From: Paenibacillus sp. V4I3
Lineage (GTDB): Bacteria > Bacillota > Bacilli > Paenibacillales > NBRC-103111
Direction: 5' to 3'
NCBI RefSeq assembly: GCF_030817215.1
Contig: NZ_JAUSZA010000001.1
Location: 5,120,501 to 5,184,500, forward strand
DNA length: 64,000 bases
The notes under the pieces were generated by a model. The model made no database searches and was not told the origin of the DNA. It saw nothing but the letters and a program-made list of their open reading frames with translations. Of the stretch, positions 16,941 to 24,426 are shown in pieces. Position 1 is the first letter of the stretch. Every line of letters starts with the position of its first letter. Made by a program: the position numbers and the translations under genes.

Positions 16941-17202
16941 GGTAGCCGTTTGATGGACAGTTTTCTTAAGTTTTGTGAAAGAGTAGGTATTATAGAAGTT
17001 ATCGGTTTATTTACAAATTCTGGAACTGAATAGAGATGGCTTTAATGTTCCGTGAACGGATAACTATAGTTTGTTAGTAAGTGCTGCCGCGAGGTAGCCC
17101 TTTCTCAACTAAAGGGCAGTTATACGCAAATTTTCATTGCTAGGTGACGCGCTCCTTATCTGTCATGATATACTGACCATATATTGATTTGGAGGTTGTT
17201 TC
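16941..17202 (+). other. Gap: near-empty unit between two repeats
   Basis: Between copies 9 and 10 lie about 110 bases with only a 26-codon open frame (MDSFLKFCERVGIIEV) that lacks a ribosome site. After copy 10 there is a leader for the HNH gene. I see no gene in this unit. Confidence 0.4.
17053..17126 (+). repeat. Dispersed repeat, copy 10
   Basis: GAACGGATAACTATAGTTTG, a short hairpin (GCTGCCGCGAGGTAGC) followed by CCCTTTC, right box CAACTAAAGGGCAG. Confidence 0.7.
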
Positions 17203-17931
17203 ATGGTAGTAGAAGAGCTATTCGAAGGCAGCGGCAGATCGCGTAATAAATACTTTCGCATTCACGGGCCAAAGGGATCCATTAAAGTTGCTATTACATA
17301 TGCATATAAGTATGGTGAGATTGAATATCAAGTCGATAGGTACGATGCAGGGAATGGATGGATAGCAAACGTGCGCGGCTTGCAAGAAGTGATGCGCGAC
17401 GCTATCGGTTGGACGTTTACCCATCGGGGGAAATGGGCGGAAGAGCTCTATAATAAAGAGGGAAATCCTCCCCCAAAAGTGACCATTGAAGAAGACGAAC
17501 ACGGGAAAACGGTAACGTTCGATGGTCCCACCGATCGGGTAACGTTTTCTAAACGGACTACTCGAGCAGAGCAACAGCAACTCCGAGATCTCCTGTTTAG
17601 GGGAAAGGAGAGCGTCGCCTGCGCGATCTGCGCTCGATCCTTTCCCCCTGAGATGATGATCACCGCTCACATCAAAAAGCGAAGCCTTGCAAGCGAATCG
17701 GAGCGGCTTGACGATAACATCGTAGTGCCCATGTGCAAAGCTGGCTGTGACGCACTTTTTGAACTCGGTTGGATTGGGGTGGAGGATGGGAATGTGATAA
17801 GTCTACGTACACAACCATCCACAAGCTCAGTTGAAGAGTTGATTACAGGCGTTAAAGGTCGCGCTTGCGCTTATTATCGTGGCAGTGCCATTGTGTACTT
17901 TCAGTGGCATGCAGCACACCACAAGTCATAG
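17203..17931 (+). CDS. HNH-endonuclease-like protein
   Basis: The N-terminal 120 residues form an unrecognised domain. The C-terminal part has a zinc-ribbon/HNH layout: CAICARSFPPEMM, then AHIKKR at the first His position and DDNIVVPMCKAGCDALFELG, typical of HNH enzymes that cut DNA. The catalytic reading rests on the AHI...N...C pattern. It could be a solitary restriction-like nuclease. TTTGGAGG lies eight bases before the ATG. A 62-codon TTG frame starts four bases after its stop but runs into the next repeat, so I do not call it. Confidence 0.72.
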   Translation: MVVEELFEGSGRSRNKYFRIHGPKGSIKVAITYAYKYGEIEYQVDRYDAGNGWIANVRGLQEVMRDAIGWTFTHRGKWAEELYNKEGNPPPKVTIEEDEHGKTVTFDGPTDRVTFSKRTTRAEQQQLRDLLFRGKESVACAICARSFPPEMMITAHIKKRSLASESERLDDNIVVPMCKAGCDALFELGWIGVEDGNVISLRTQPSTSSVEELITGVKGRACAYYRGSAIVYFQWHAAHHKS

Positions 17932-18049
17932 CACTTGGATTTGGTGGAGAAGGCTGAAAGAATCGCAAAGAATGCGCATCGTTACATCCTAGGTGCGTGC
18001 GGCCAGCATCTCCACAGTCGTGGTGCGTACTCCTCTGCTACTACGATTG

Positions 18050-18138
18050 CGCTAACGAGGAACTATATCGTAATAACTCAGGGAGCAGATCGCCTCGCGG
18101 CAGATGCTCCCTGGATTCGTTGAATAACATGCAGTTAT
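18050..18138 (+). repeat. Dispersed repeat, copy 11
   Basis: Left box GCTAACGAGGAACTATATCG, long stem CAGGGAGCA/TGCTCCCTG, degenerate right box GTTGAATAACATGCAG. Confidence 0.7.
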
Positions 18139-18194
18139 CTTCAGTGAATTGGTGTGGTAACATATGGATAAAGTATCTGAAAGGGGGTTGCCTA

Positions 18195-18671
18195 ATGAGG
18201 TCGGGGGATTCCAAGTTAGAATTTAATTTCAAGAAGGCTCTAATAATTTACCCGTTGATTTTTCTATTTTTTTTAGTAATTGTTCATTTTATGATTGGAA
18301 TTAACAAACCCATATTAATCCTCTTCGTGGTGTTCTTTATTATTAGCATGCTTTACATGAAGGGGTATTACTGGAAACTACATGGTGGACTGCTAACGAA
18401 ATATATTTTTTTCTGCAAGAGCAGTGAAATCAATGTTGATAAAATAAAACAAATTACATCGGTCAAGATAGAAAAAATCGGAACGGTTACTTTCCGTTTA
18501 GGGAAAGGACCGGCTGAAGATGAATATATTTTTTTATTACGGGATGGAAATGAAATTAAATCATATGCGCATTGTTTAAACAGAGATGGTAAATCAATAG
18601 GAAGATATCTAAAAGAAAAATACAAGATAAGGCTAGTAGAGAAAACGAAATATAAATTAAATAATATATAA
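18195..18671 (+). CDS. Two-helix membrane protein, PH-like C-terminus
   Basis: Two membrane helices (IIYPLIFLFFLVIVHFMI and ILILFVVFFIISMLYM) are followed by a basic cytoplasmic part of beta-strand character (IEKIGTVTFRLGKGPAEDEYI), like bacterial PH domains in small membrane proteins. AAAGGGGG fixes the start; the longer frame upstream reads through the repeat. Function unknown. Confidence 0.65.
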   Translation: MRSGDSKLEFNFKKALIIYPLIFLFFLVIVHFMIGINKPILILFVVFFIISMLYMKGYYWKLHGGLLTKYIFFCKSSEINVDKIKQITSVKIEKIGTVTFRLGKGPAEDEYIFLLRDGNEIKSYAHCLNRDGKSIGRYLKEKYKIRLVEKTKYKLNNI

Positions 18672-18713
18672 TATTAAAGAATAATTGTTAACGTAACTCG
18701 GTCATCCATTAAG

Positions 18714-18806
18714 CTATCGACGAACGTTAGTTCAGAATCATCCAGGAGCAGTTTGCCGCCGCGGCAGCTGCTCCATTGCTCGTTGAAGTAACGGGCAGCA
18801 TAGCTT
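18714..18806 (+). repeat. Dispersed repeat, copy 12
   Basis: ATCGACGAACGTTAGTTCAG, stem GGAGCAG/CTGCTCC, right box CGTTGAAGTAACGGGCAG. GTTAGTTCA of the left box pairs with TGAAGTAAC of the right box, giving one long hairpin. Confidence 0.8.
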
Positions 18807-19386
18807 AACAAGGATTACAAATGATTTTCCATCGAATACTAAATACTTGAATAATAGTTATTGAAGGGGTTGAGTATTTGAAAATTATTGCATCAAAAAA
18901 TTCGATGATTAATCGGAAAAATTCGCCCGTTTGTAGTATATTGTTTACATTGGCAGTTTAAGATTACAACGGTTTTGGTATCATAAATTGGAATAATAAC
19001 GCCGAGTAACACAGTAATATCCCCATCGGTAGGGCCTTTCAACCATGAAACCAGTACGGCTGCACGATTTATTCGGATGAAATAAAAGTGATATCAATAT
19101 ATTTGTTCACATAAACGATCCAAGCTTTTGGTGATATTTCCTTGGAAATCGCTTCTCATACGCGAATATCCTTTTCTTATAAAGTTTTCTTTATCTGCCG
19201 AATGTCAGTCTAGCTTGATATTTAATTTATCTGCGCAGGCGCATGGTAGAAGAGGTTAAGTATCATATCCTTATAGCTGCCCGACTCTAATGAGCTGAAA
19301 ATGTGGGCGAGATTAAAAAAGAATGGTAGAAGAACTGATTTACTGATTTACATATATTCAGACATAAGGATAGGGGAAACGACCAT
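18807..19386 (+). other. Gap of 580 bases without a clear gene
   Basis: It contains only a 27-codon TTG frame (MKIIASKNSMINRKNSPVC) behind GAAGGGG and otherwise low-complexity AT-rich sequence. I see no RNA gene or repeat here. Confidence 0.4.
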
Positions 19387-20586
19387 ATGATAACGTTATT
19401 GATTTTAGCTATATCTGGAAGTGTATTATGTTCTGCAATTTCTGTAATTTACACCGCTTTTGGGGCAATAAGGAAAGATGGAACATTTAAGTCTGGCATG
19501 CTTTTTTCCTTTGTATCCATCTCCATGTTTGGGGTCATCTCATTTATTGCGCTGAATAAAGAAAATTTTGAACCTAAGAGCACTGAATCAAGTGTAGTTG
19601 TTACCACGCCTAAAGAAAATTCTAATGATATAAAGGTGGGTAGCAGGAGTGAAGTGCAATATACAATAGGAAAAAGACCATCAGAATTCCTAAAGAGATT
19701 TAATGAATTGACAGAAAATCGTTATAAACATTTGATAATAAAAAACTTTGATGTGGTCAGTGATACTAACCAAGATTTTGCTAAATACATATACAATGAC
19801 TCACTTGGCATATTTAGTATTGTAAATAAATCGGATGGATCCATGAGAGATGTGACACTTATATTTAAAGATAATGGTGTCGATTCTCGAATGAATTTTA
19901 TAAGAGCAGCTGGAATGATGATTGAAATAGTAGAGCCTGGGTTATCAATAGACGAGTTTAACCCGATAATTGGTAAAACAGGTATTAGTGAAATGTTCGC
20001 TAATTCTCCTGACTTCAATAAATTAAACAGCCAGTTCAAACGAAATGGTTTCACATACACTACCTCTTATTCACCAGAAATGGGCGTTATGTTCAATATC
20101 TCTTCAGCGAAAGATGAATCACAAACATATCAATTCACGAATAAAGTTAATCTATCAGCGGCACCCGATGTGATCAGTATACCACCAACCCAGGCAGTTA
20201 AGCCGGTACCAACACCAACATCAACACCGTTTCAAACATCAAAACCAACATCTAACCCGAAACTAACATCTACATCTAAGCCAAGCATAAATGATAATCC
20301 AGGGGACAATGATGTGTGGACTAATGAGTTTGCTGTTTGGCAAGGTGACAAATTGTTAGGGACGTATAAAACGAAAGATGAAGCTGTCACTTTTGCAAGA
20401 CAATACAAGAATGTCCGAGTCTTAACAGATACAATGGGAGTTTGGGATAACGTTTCTTGTAAATTAGTTTATGATGAAAAGTTTGAGACATTTAGTGGTA
20501 CTGTTACAAAGAGCTTCCAGTCAATTTCTGAAGCAGAAAGCTATGCATCCCAAAAAGGTATTAAGGAATACCAATTAATTTACTAG
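19387..20586 (+). CDS. Membrane-anchored hypothetical protein with P/T linker
   Basis: Two N-terminal hydrophobic helices (residues 1-28 and 37-56) anchor the protein. Next come a soluble domain (about 95-260), a low-complexity Pro/Thr/Ser linker (VPTPTSTPFQTSKPTS), and a C-terminal domain of about 90 residues with two similar halves, one with KTKDEAVTFARQYKNVRV and one with QSISEAESYASQKGI. That pattern suggests a small repeated binding fold of the SPOR-like size class. Family not recognised. GGATAGGGG lies before the ATG. Confidence 0.65.
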   Translation: MITLLILAISGSVLCSAISVIYTAFGAIRKDGTFKSGMLFSFVSISMFGVISFIALNKENFEPKSTESSVVVTTPKENSNDIKVGSRSEVQYTIGKRPSEFLKRFNELTENRYKHLIIKNFDVVSDTNQDFAKYIYNDSLGIFSIVNKSDGSMRDVTLIFKDNGVDSRMNFIRAAGMMIEIVEPGLSIDEFNPIIGKTGISEMFANSPDFNKLNSQFKRNGFTYTTSYSPEMGVMFNISSAKDESQTYQFTNKVNLSAAPDVISIPPTQAVKPVPTPTSTPFQTSKPTSNPKLTSTSKPSINDNPGDNDVWTNEFAVWQGDKLLGTYKTKDEAVTFARQYKNVRVLTDTMGVWDNVSCKLVYDEKFETFSGTVTKSFQSISEAESYASQKGIKEYQLIY

Positions 20587-20639
20587 CGCGTTAGGAAATA
20601 AACTGTCCAATGACCCTTCATAATCTAGAGTAAAGGGCT

Positions 20640-20708
20640 TAGAAATTTCAACCCTCCTCATCAAAACGTACGTGAGGTTTTCCCTCATACAGCTTTCCGA
20701 TGTTCGTC
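20640..20708 (-). ncRNA. Group II intron 3' end remnant (domains V-VI)
   Basis: On the minus strand, GCTGTATGAGGGAAAACCTC then ACGTACGTTTTGATGAGG matches the group II intron domain V pattern. GGGTTGAAATTTCTAAGCCC then TTTACTCTAG resembles domain VI and the splice end. No intron-encoded reverse transcriptase is present, so it is a scar. Confidence 0.55.
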
Positions 20709-20738
20709 TTTTATGTGCATGCGATTTAAGCGCCCTAA

Positions 20739-20763
20739 GCTAACGAGACGATAGCTGAATATA
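20739..20763 (+). repeat. Dispersed repeat, left box only
   Basis: AGCTAACGAGACGATAGCTGAA, next to the intron scar. Confidence 0.5.
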
Positions 20764-20816
20764 AGTGCTACAGAAGTTCAAAGAATCGATACTACATAAA
20801 CTCGGGGGTTAAGCGA

Positions 20817-21103
20817 ATGGACAAGGAAGCACTAGAACTTTATAAAACATTCATTGATGATTTAGTCTACGCCCAGGTGTGCTCCCTCGCTGGATAATGG
20901 GAGATGGTTGGCCTAAAACGGTTGAGAATGAAAAGGTCAACAAAGTCTTAGGCGAGCTAACTACTGAGCAAAAAGAGGCATTTGCAATAATTGCTCAATC
21001 TGCTCGCGATGGTGGAATCCATGATGTCCTTGTTTATTTAACCGATCAGATTAACCTTGAAGACTTTGAAATTACAAAGAATGGAGTAAAGATGGCAACA
21101 TAA
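20817..21103 (+). pseudogene. DUF6547-like gene with a frameshift
   Basis: The first 20 codons (MDKEALELYKTFIDDLVYAQ) stop in frame. The continuation in another frame reads LPRWIMGDGWPKTVE and DGGIHDVLVYLTDQI, fitting a small uncharacterised family (DUF6547, by recall). The shift lies near 20872-20880. CGGGGG lies before the ATG. Function unknown. Confidence 0.55.
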
Positions 21104-21198
21104 CCATTTGGCTCCGAAATGTATTTTGATTGGGTTTGCAGAAGAAAAGGAGATGAATGGCCGGATTCAAGTAAGTGAAATAGTATAAAGCCAAGCCA

Positions 21199-21224
21199 TA
21201 GAACTAACGAAAGAACAAGAGTTA
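21199..21224 (+). repeat. Dispersed repeat, left box only
   Basis: GAACTAACGAAAGAACAAGAG, after the DUF6547-like gene. Confidence 0.5.
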
Positions 21225-21316
21225 AGTAATTGTTACACGATTGAAATCTTATTTTCATCTGGTATTAATCAATAAAGGTTATAATAAAAACCGACCCCCT
21301 TTTAAAATATAAACTT

Positions 21317-21349
21317 AGACTCGCAGCCCGTTGCTGTGGGTCTCTTTTT
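21317..21349 (+). terminator. Rho-independent terminator
   Basis: Stem AGACTCGCAGC/GCTGTGGGTCT followed by CTTTTT. Confidence 0.7.
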
Positions 21350-21416
21350 GTTATTAACCTAGCGGGATAATTCAATAACTTCAACGAATGTGAAGAGGCG
21401 GAGGAGGTGACCAACG

Positions 21417-21841
21417 TTGAAAATCGGAAACATTAACATTTGCTTTTTTCTGTTACTGATTTAGATAAATCAATTAAGTTCTACAAGGATGTATTTGATG
21501 CAAGGTTATTAGTTAAAGGTAGAAATTTGGCTTATTTTGATTTGAATGGATTATGGCTAGCACTAAATGTGGAGTGTGACATTCCACGTAATGAAATCCA
21601 GTATTCTTATACACATATAGCTTTTACCGTGCAAAGCGAAGATTTTGATGCCGTGGTAAAAAAACTTGAAGATTTAGGCGTAAATATTCTCCCTGGTCGT
21701 AAACGTGATGAGAGGGATAACAGGTCAATTTATTTTACTGACCCTGATGGGCATAAATTTGAATTCCATGCTGGTACGTTACAGGATAGGCTTTCATATT
21801 ACAAAGGCGATAAATCATACATGTCTTTTTATGAAAAATAA
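21417..21841 (+). pseudogene. fosB: FosB-like thiol transferase, frameshifted
   Basis: Most of the protein is unmistakable FosB (fosfomycin-inactivating thiol transferase): DLDKSIKFYKDVF, IPRNEIQYSYTHIAF with a metal-ligand His, SIYFTDPDGHKFEFH with the Glu ligand. The start is TTG behind GGAGGTGA. After nine codons a run of six T (21443-21448) shifts the frame, and the first metal-ligand His of INH(I/L)CFSV is not present; Asn stands at that place (NINICF). The gene is probably inactive. A sequencing error in the T run would repair the frame but not the missing His. Confidence 0.78.
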
Positions 21842-21856
21842 ATCCAAACATTATTC

Positions 21857-21882
21857 AACTAACGAAGGAACGCTAGTTCAAT
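21857..21882 (+). repeat. Dispersed repeat, left box only
   Basis: CAACTAACGAAGGAACGCTAG, directly after fosB. Confidence 0.6.
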
Positions 21883-21893
21883 ATAAACACATT

Positions 21894-21946
21894 AAAACCT
21901 CCCATTAGAAGAAACCCTAGATTTAATAGGACTAATGGGAGGTTTT
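21894..21946. terminator. Long stem-loop, probable bidirectional terminator
   Basis: AAAACCTCCCATTAG pairs perfectly with CTAATGGGAGGTTTT across a 23-base loop. After it, a 16-codon frame (MNISQLWKLYEAD) resembles the first residues of tyrosine recombinases but stops at once. Confidence 0.6.
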
Positions 21947-22111
21947 ATTATGAATATAAGTCAATTGTGGAAATTGTATGAGGCCGATATTTTGTGCTAA
22001 AACGTGCCCACGGTGAACCTTCACAAATGAGGAAAATTCTTTTGGATTACCACCTTTTACAATGTATAATACATAGAAAGTAGATTATATTTCTATTATT
22101 TGGGGGCACAT

Positions 22112-23272
22112 ATGAGTGTAGAAGTGTTTTTCACCAGGCCAGGGAGTAATTCTGAGACCCTGGAAAGAATAAAACTGGATGTAAAATATGCAAAAAAGAG
22201 ATTATTTATCTCTCAATATTTTCTTACTGAGGCGGAGATCAACGGGTTAGTAGAAAGTTGCAATGTTAATAAACGCATTATCTTGAACGACGACGGTTAC
22301 AAATTTCATCACGACCCTACTGTTGTAATATTAGGGTCGAAGTACTTTCAAAGTTATATGCACCATAAGTTTCTTATCATCGATGATATTTTGTGGACTG
22401 GAACCCTCAATCTGTCTGAAAATGCAAGTAGATCAAATTGGGAAAATATGATGAGAATACGCGATGAGTCGATTATAGAGTCATTTGCAAGTGAGTTTAA
22501 AAAAATGTTTATTTTAGGAAAAGCGCTTGCTAAATCTGCTATTAACCCTAAAACATGTAGATGCGGCGAAGAGTACACTGACCCGTTTCAACACTATAAT
22601 ATTAGCTTTGAAAAGGAAATATATGCCCATAAAGTAGAGACACCTAATTCAAAGTTTCCTTACTTCTATATCAATGATGAAGAAAAGCATATTTCATCCG
22701 TGAGCTGTAAAATTAAAGGTTATATTCCTCCAATACTTTATTGTGAAGGTTGCGGAAAACGTGTTGATAAAGAGAAAGAATTATCATGTACTTATAACCG
22801 CGTTCCTTGTGACTTTGAATCTAGGGATTTTCTTAAAGAAGATGATAATATTCTGGAGACACATTTTCCTGAATTCTCTTCCTTGTATAAACGATTCTGT
22901 CATTCATGTATGTTTGATTACTTTGATAATGAAGGAATGCTTGATTCATTTTTTGTACATAAATATTTTGAAGAAATAACAATCAGTCAATCATCGGACT
23001 ATATCGGACGATGGACTAGATTTTCTGCAGTAACTATAACTAGCAGTATAACTTTTCCTGGGGATTTTATTTTCAATATCACGTCAGGATCAAACTCGAT
23101 AGGGGTATATGTTAATCTGAAATCTGGTCTTGAATATACCAATTTTAATGAAAAATTCAAGCCAGGTAGTGTAGTAAATCTTAAAGCTATTCCTTATGTT
23201 TATGAAAAAAAATCGGGGGATAAAGTTCCGCAACTTCAGCTAATATGGCCTTGTGATATAGAATTTGCATAA
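22112..23272 (+). CDS. Phospholipase D-like nuclease with zinc ribbons
   Basis: One HKD motif (MHHKFLIIDD, followed by TGTLNLSENA) near residue 90 marks a PLD-superfamily domain of the kind that acts as a dimer, often a nuclease. Two Cys clusters follow: CRCGEEY, then CEGCGKRVDKE with CHSC about 75 residues on, both zinc-ribbon-like. The last 100 residues look like a beta-rich nucleic-acid-binding fold. The ATG behind TTTGGGGGC is the start. It neighbours a HEPN-like gene and the Gabija pair, suggesting a defence or DNA-processing role; that part is inference. Confidence 0.72.
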   Translation: MSVEVFFTRPGSNSETLERIKLDVKYAKKRLFISQYFLTEAEINGLVESCNVNKRIILNDDGYKFHHDPTVVILGSKYFQSYMHHKFLIIDDILWTGTLNLSENASRSNWENMMRIRDESIIESFASEFKKMFILGKALAKSAINPKTCRCGEEYTDPFQHYNISFEKEIYAHKVETPNSKFPYFYINDEEKHISSVSCKIKGYIPPILYCEGCGKRVDKEKELSCTYNRVPCDFESRDFLKEDDNILETHFPEFSSLYKRFCHSCMFDYFDNEGMLDSFFVHKYFEEITISQSSDYIGRWTRFSAVTITSSITFPGDFIFNITSGSNSIGVYVNLKSGLEYTNFNEKFKPGSVVNLKAIPYVYEKKSGDKVPQLQLIWPCDIEFA

Positions 23273-23488
23273 TAAGTAAGAATCTAATCAGCAGCTTTAC
23301 GTAGCTGAGATTTAAAGTAGATTATTATCTCATGGAAAAATATCCATCTATCTCTGAGACATAGTAGTAATCAGCAGAATGACAATATGACATTACAGGA
23401 CTGTCGTTAAAAGAGATTATCAAGCAAATTAGTTAAAGGGACAATCGATAAGTTTGCCGTTATTGGAGTTAAGGAGTGCGTTTCTAAT

Positions 23489-24022
23489 ATGACTGAAAAC
23501 AAAATGGAAAACACTAAGAAAATAGAAAAAAAAATAAGGAAAAAATTTATTGAGGAGCAAATAGACAAAAATTCTATTATGGGCTGGGTCAATCAATTTG
23601 ATGTGAGCAAAGATATGTTTGATGAATGTACAAAGTCTTACGTAAAAGGCTTGTATATCGCTTCCGTTCTATTAGCTCACGCATTTATCGAACAGAGTAT
23701 AAGTGCATGCTTAGTAGAAGAAATTCTAGAATATGAGAAAGAAAAAAAGAAAAAGGACACTAATTATAGTGCTACATTTGCTGAGAAGATAAATATAGCT
23801 AAGAAAAAAGATTTTTTAACTAAAGATGAAGCAAAAGAGATAATTAACATCTATAGAAAAGTAAGAAATCCTTATGCTCATCATTCATCAACAGCTACAG
23901 AAGATTTATCGAATGAACAAGTGCGAAAAGAAAAGGCAGAAATTTCAATAAGAATTCTGTGTAAACTCGCTGACAAATGGCATGTTCTTGTTCGTGTTGG
24001 AAAACTGAAAACTCCAAACTGA
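23489..24022 (+). CDS. HEPN-like protein with RNPYAH motif
   Basis: The helical protein has a lysine-rich start and, in its C-terminal half, YRKVRNPYAHHSS. The R-x4-H arrangement (RNPYAH) is the catalytic signature of HEPN ribonucleases, and VRNxxAH-type motifs are also shared by non-catalytic DUF4145-like proteins. It sits between a PLD-like nuclease and a Gabija-like pair, where HEPN toxins are common. Homology beyond the motif is not certain. Confidence 0.6.
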   Translation: MTENKMENTKKIEKKIRKKFIEEQIDKNSIMGWVNQFDVSKDMFDECTKSYVKGLYIASVLLAHAFIEQSISACLVEEILEYEKEKKKKDTNYSATFAEKINIAKKKDFLTKDEAKEIINIYRKVRNPYAHHSSTATEDLSNEQVRKEKAEISIRILCKLADKWHVLVRVGKLKTPN

Positions 24023-24081
24023 CAAAGTCCTTTTTAATTTTAAATTACGTTGAATTATACTAAGGGAATGGGGGAGGCACC

Positions 24082-24190
24082 TGTCGGGTGACAAAAACAT
24101 TATCTCATTAAAGGCCGCGAAAATCGCGGTTTTTTGTTTTGTGGGATAAAGTTCTTGTCAAAGTCAAATGACAAGAACTTTATCCCATTC
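24082..24190 (+). repeat. Tn7-like end-type site cluster A
   Basis: Tip TGTCGGGTGACAAAAACATT, then a CCGCG/CGCGG hairpin with T-run, an inverted site (ATAAAGTTCTTGTC), and a direct site (TGACAAGAACTTTATCC). The order tip - hairpin - inverted - direct is the same as in the cluster at 27601. TGT tips and repeated GACAA sites are the design of Tn7-like ends. Confidence 0.55.
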
Positions 24191-24249
24191 CTACGGATGG
24201 TATTAATATGGGAGGTCGGTAAAGCTTAATTTGAAATCTGGACTTACCG

Positions 24250-24297
24250 ATACGACTGGGAACGATGGTTAAACAGTGAAAGGCTGCCGTGTGGCAC
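24250..24297 (+). repeat. Dispersed repeat, left box and broken hairpin
   Basis: CTGGGAACGATGGTTAAAC then AGGCTGCCGTGTGGCAC. The following 120 bases are the leader of gajA. Confidence 0.5.
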
Positions 24298-24426
24298 ATC
24301 ATGTAGTATTTACATCGTTTGCTATCATTTGTAAAAACCGCATCCTAATTTTATCGACATTTGGATAAACCTGTAATATTATGAATGTGATTGGATTGAT
24401 AAATAACTCGTGAACGGAGCTTTAAT

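Noticed and set aside
21949..21999. Tyrosine recombinase gene (MNISQLWKLYEAD)
   Set aside because: Only 16 codons before a stop and no catalytic residues; too short to support the cassette recombinase hypothesis.
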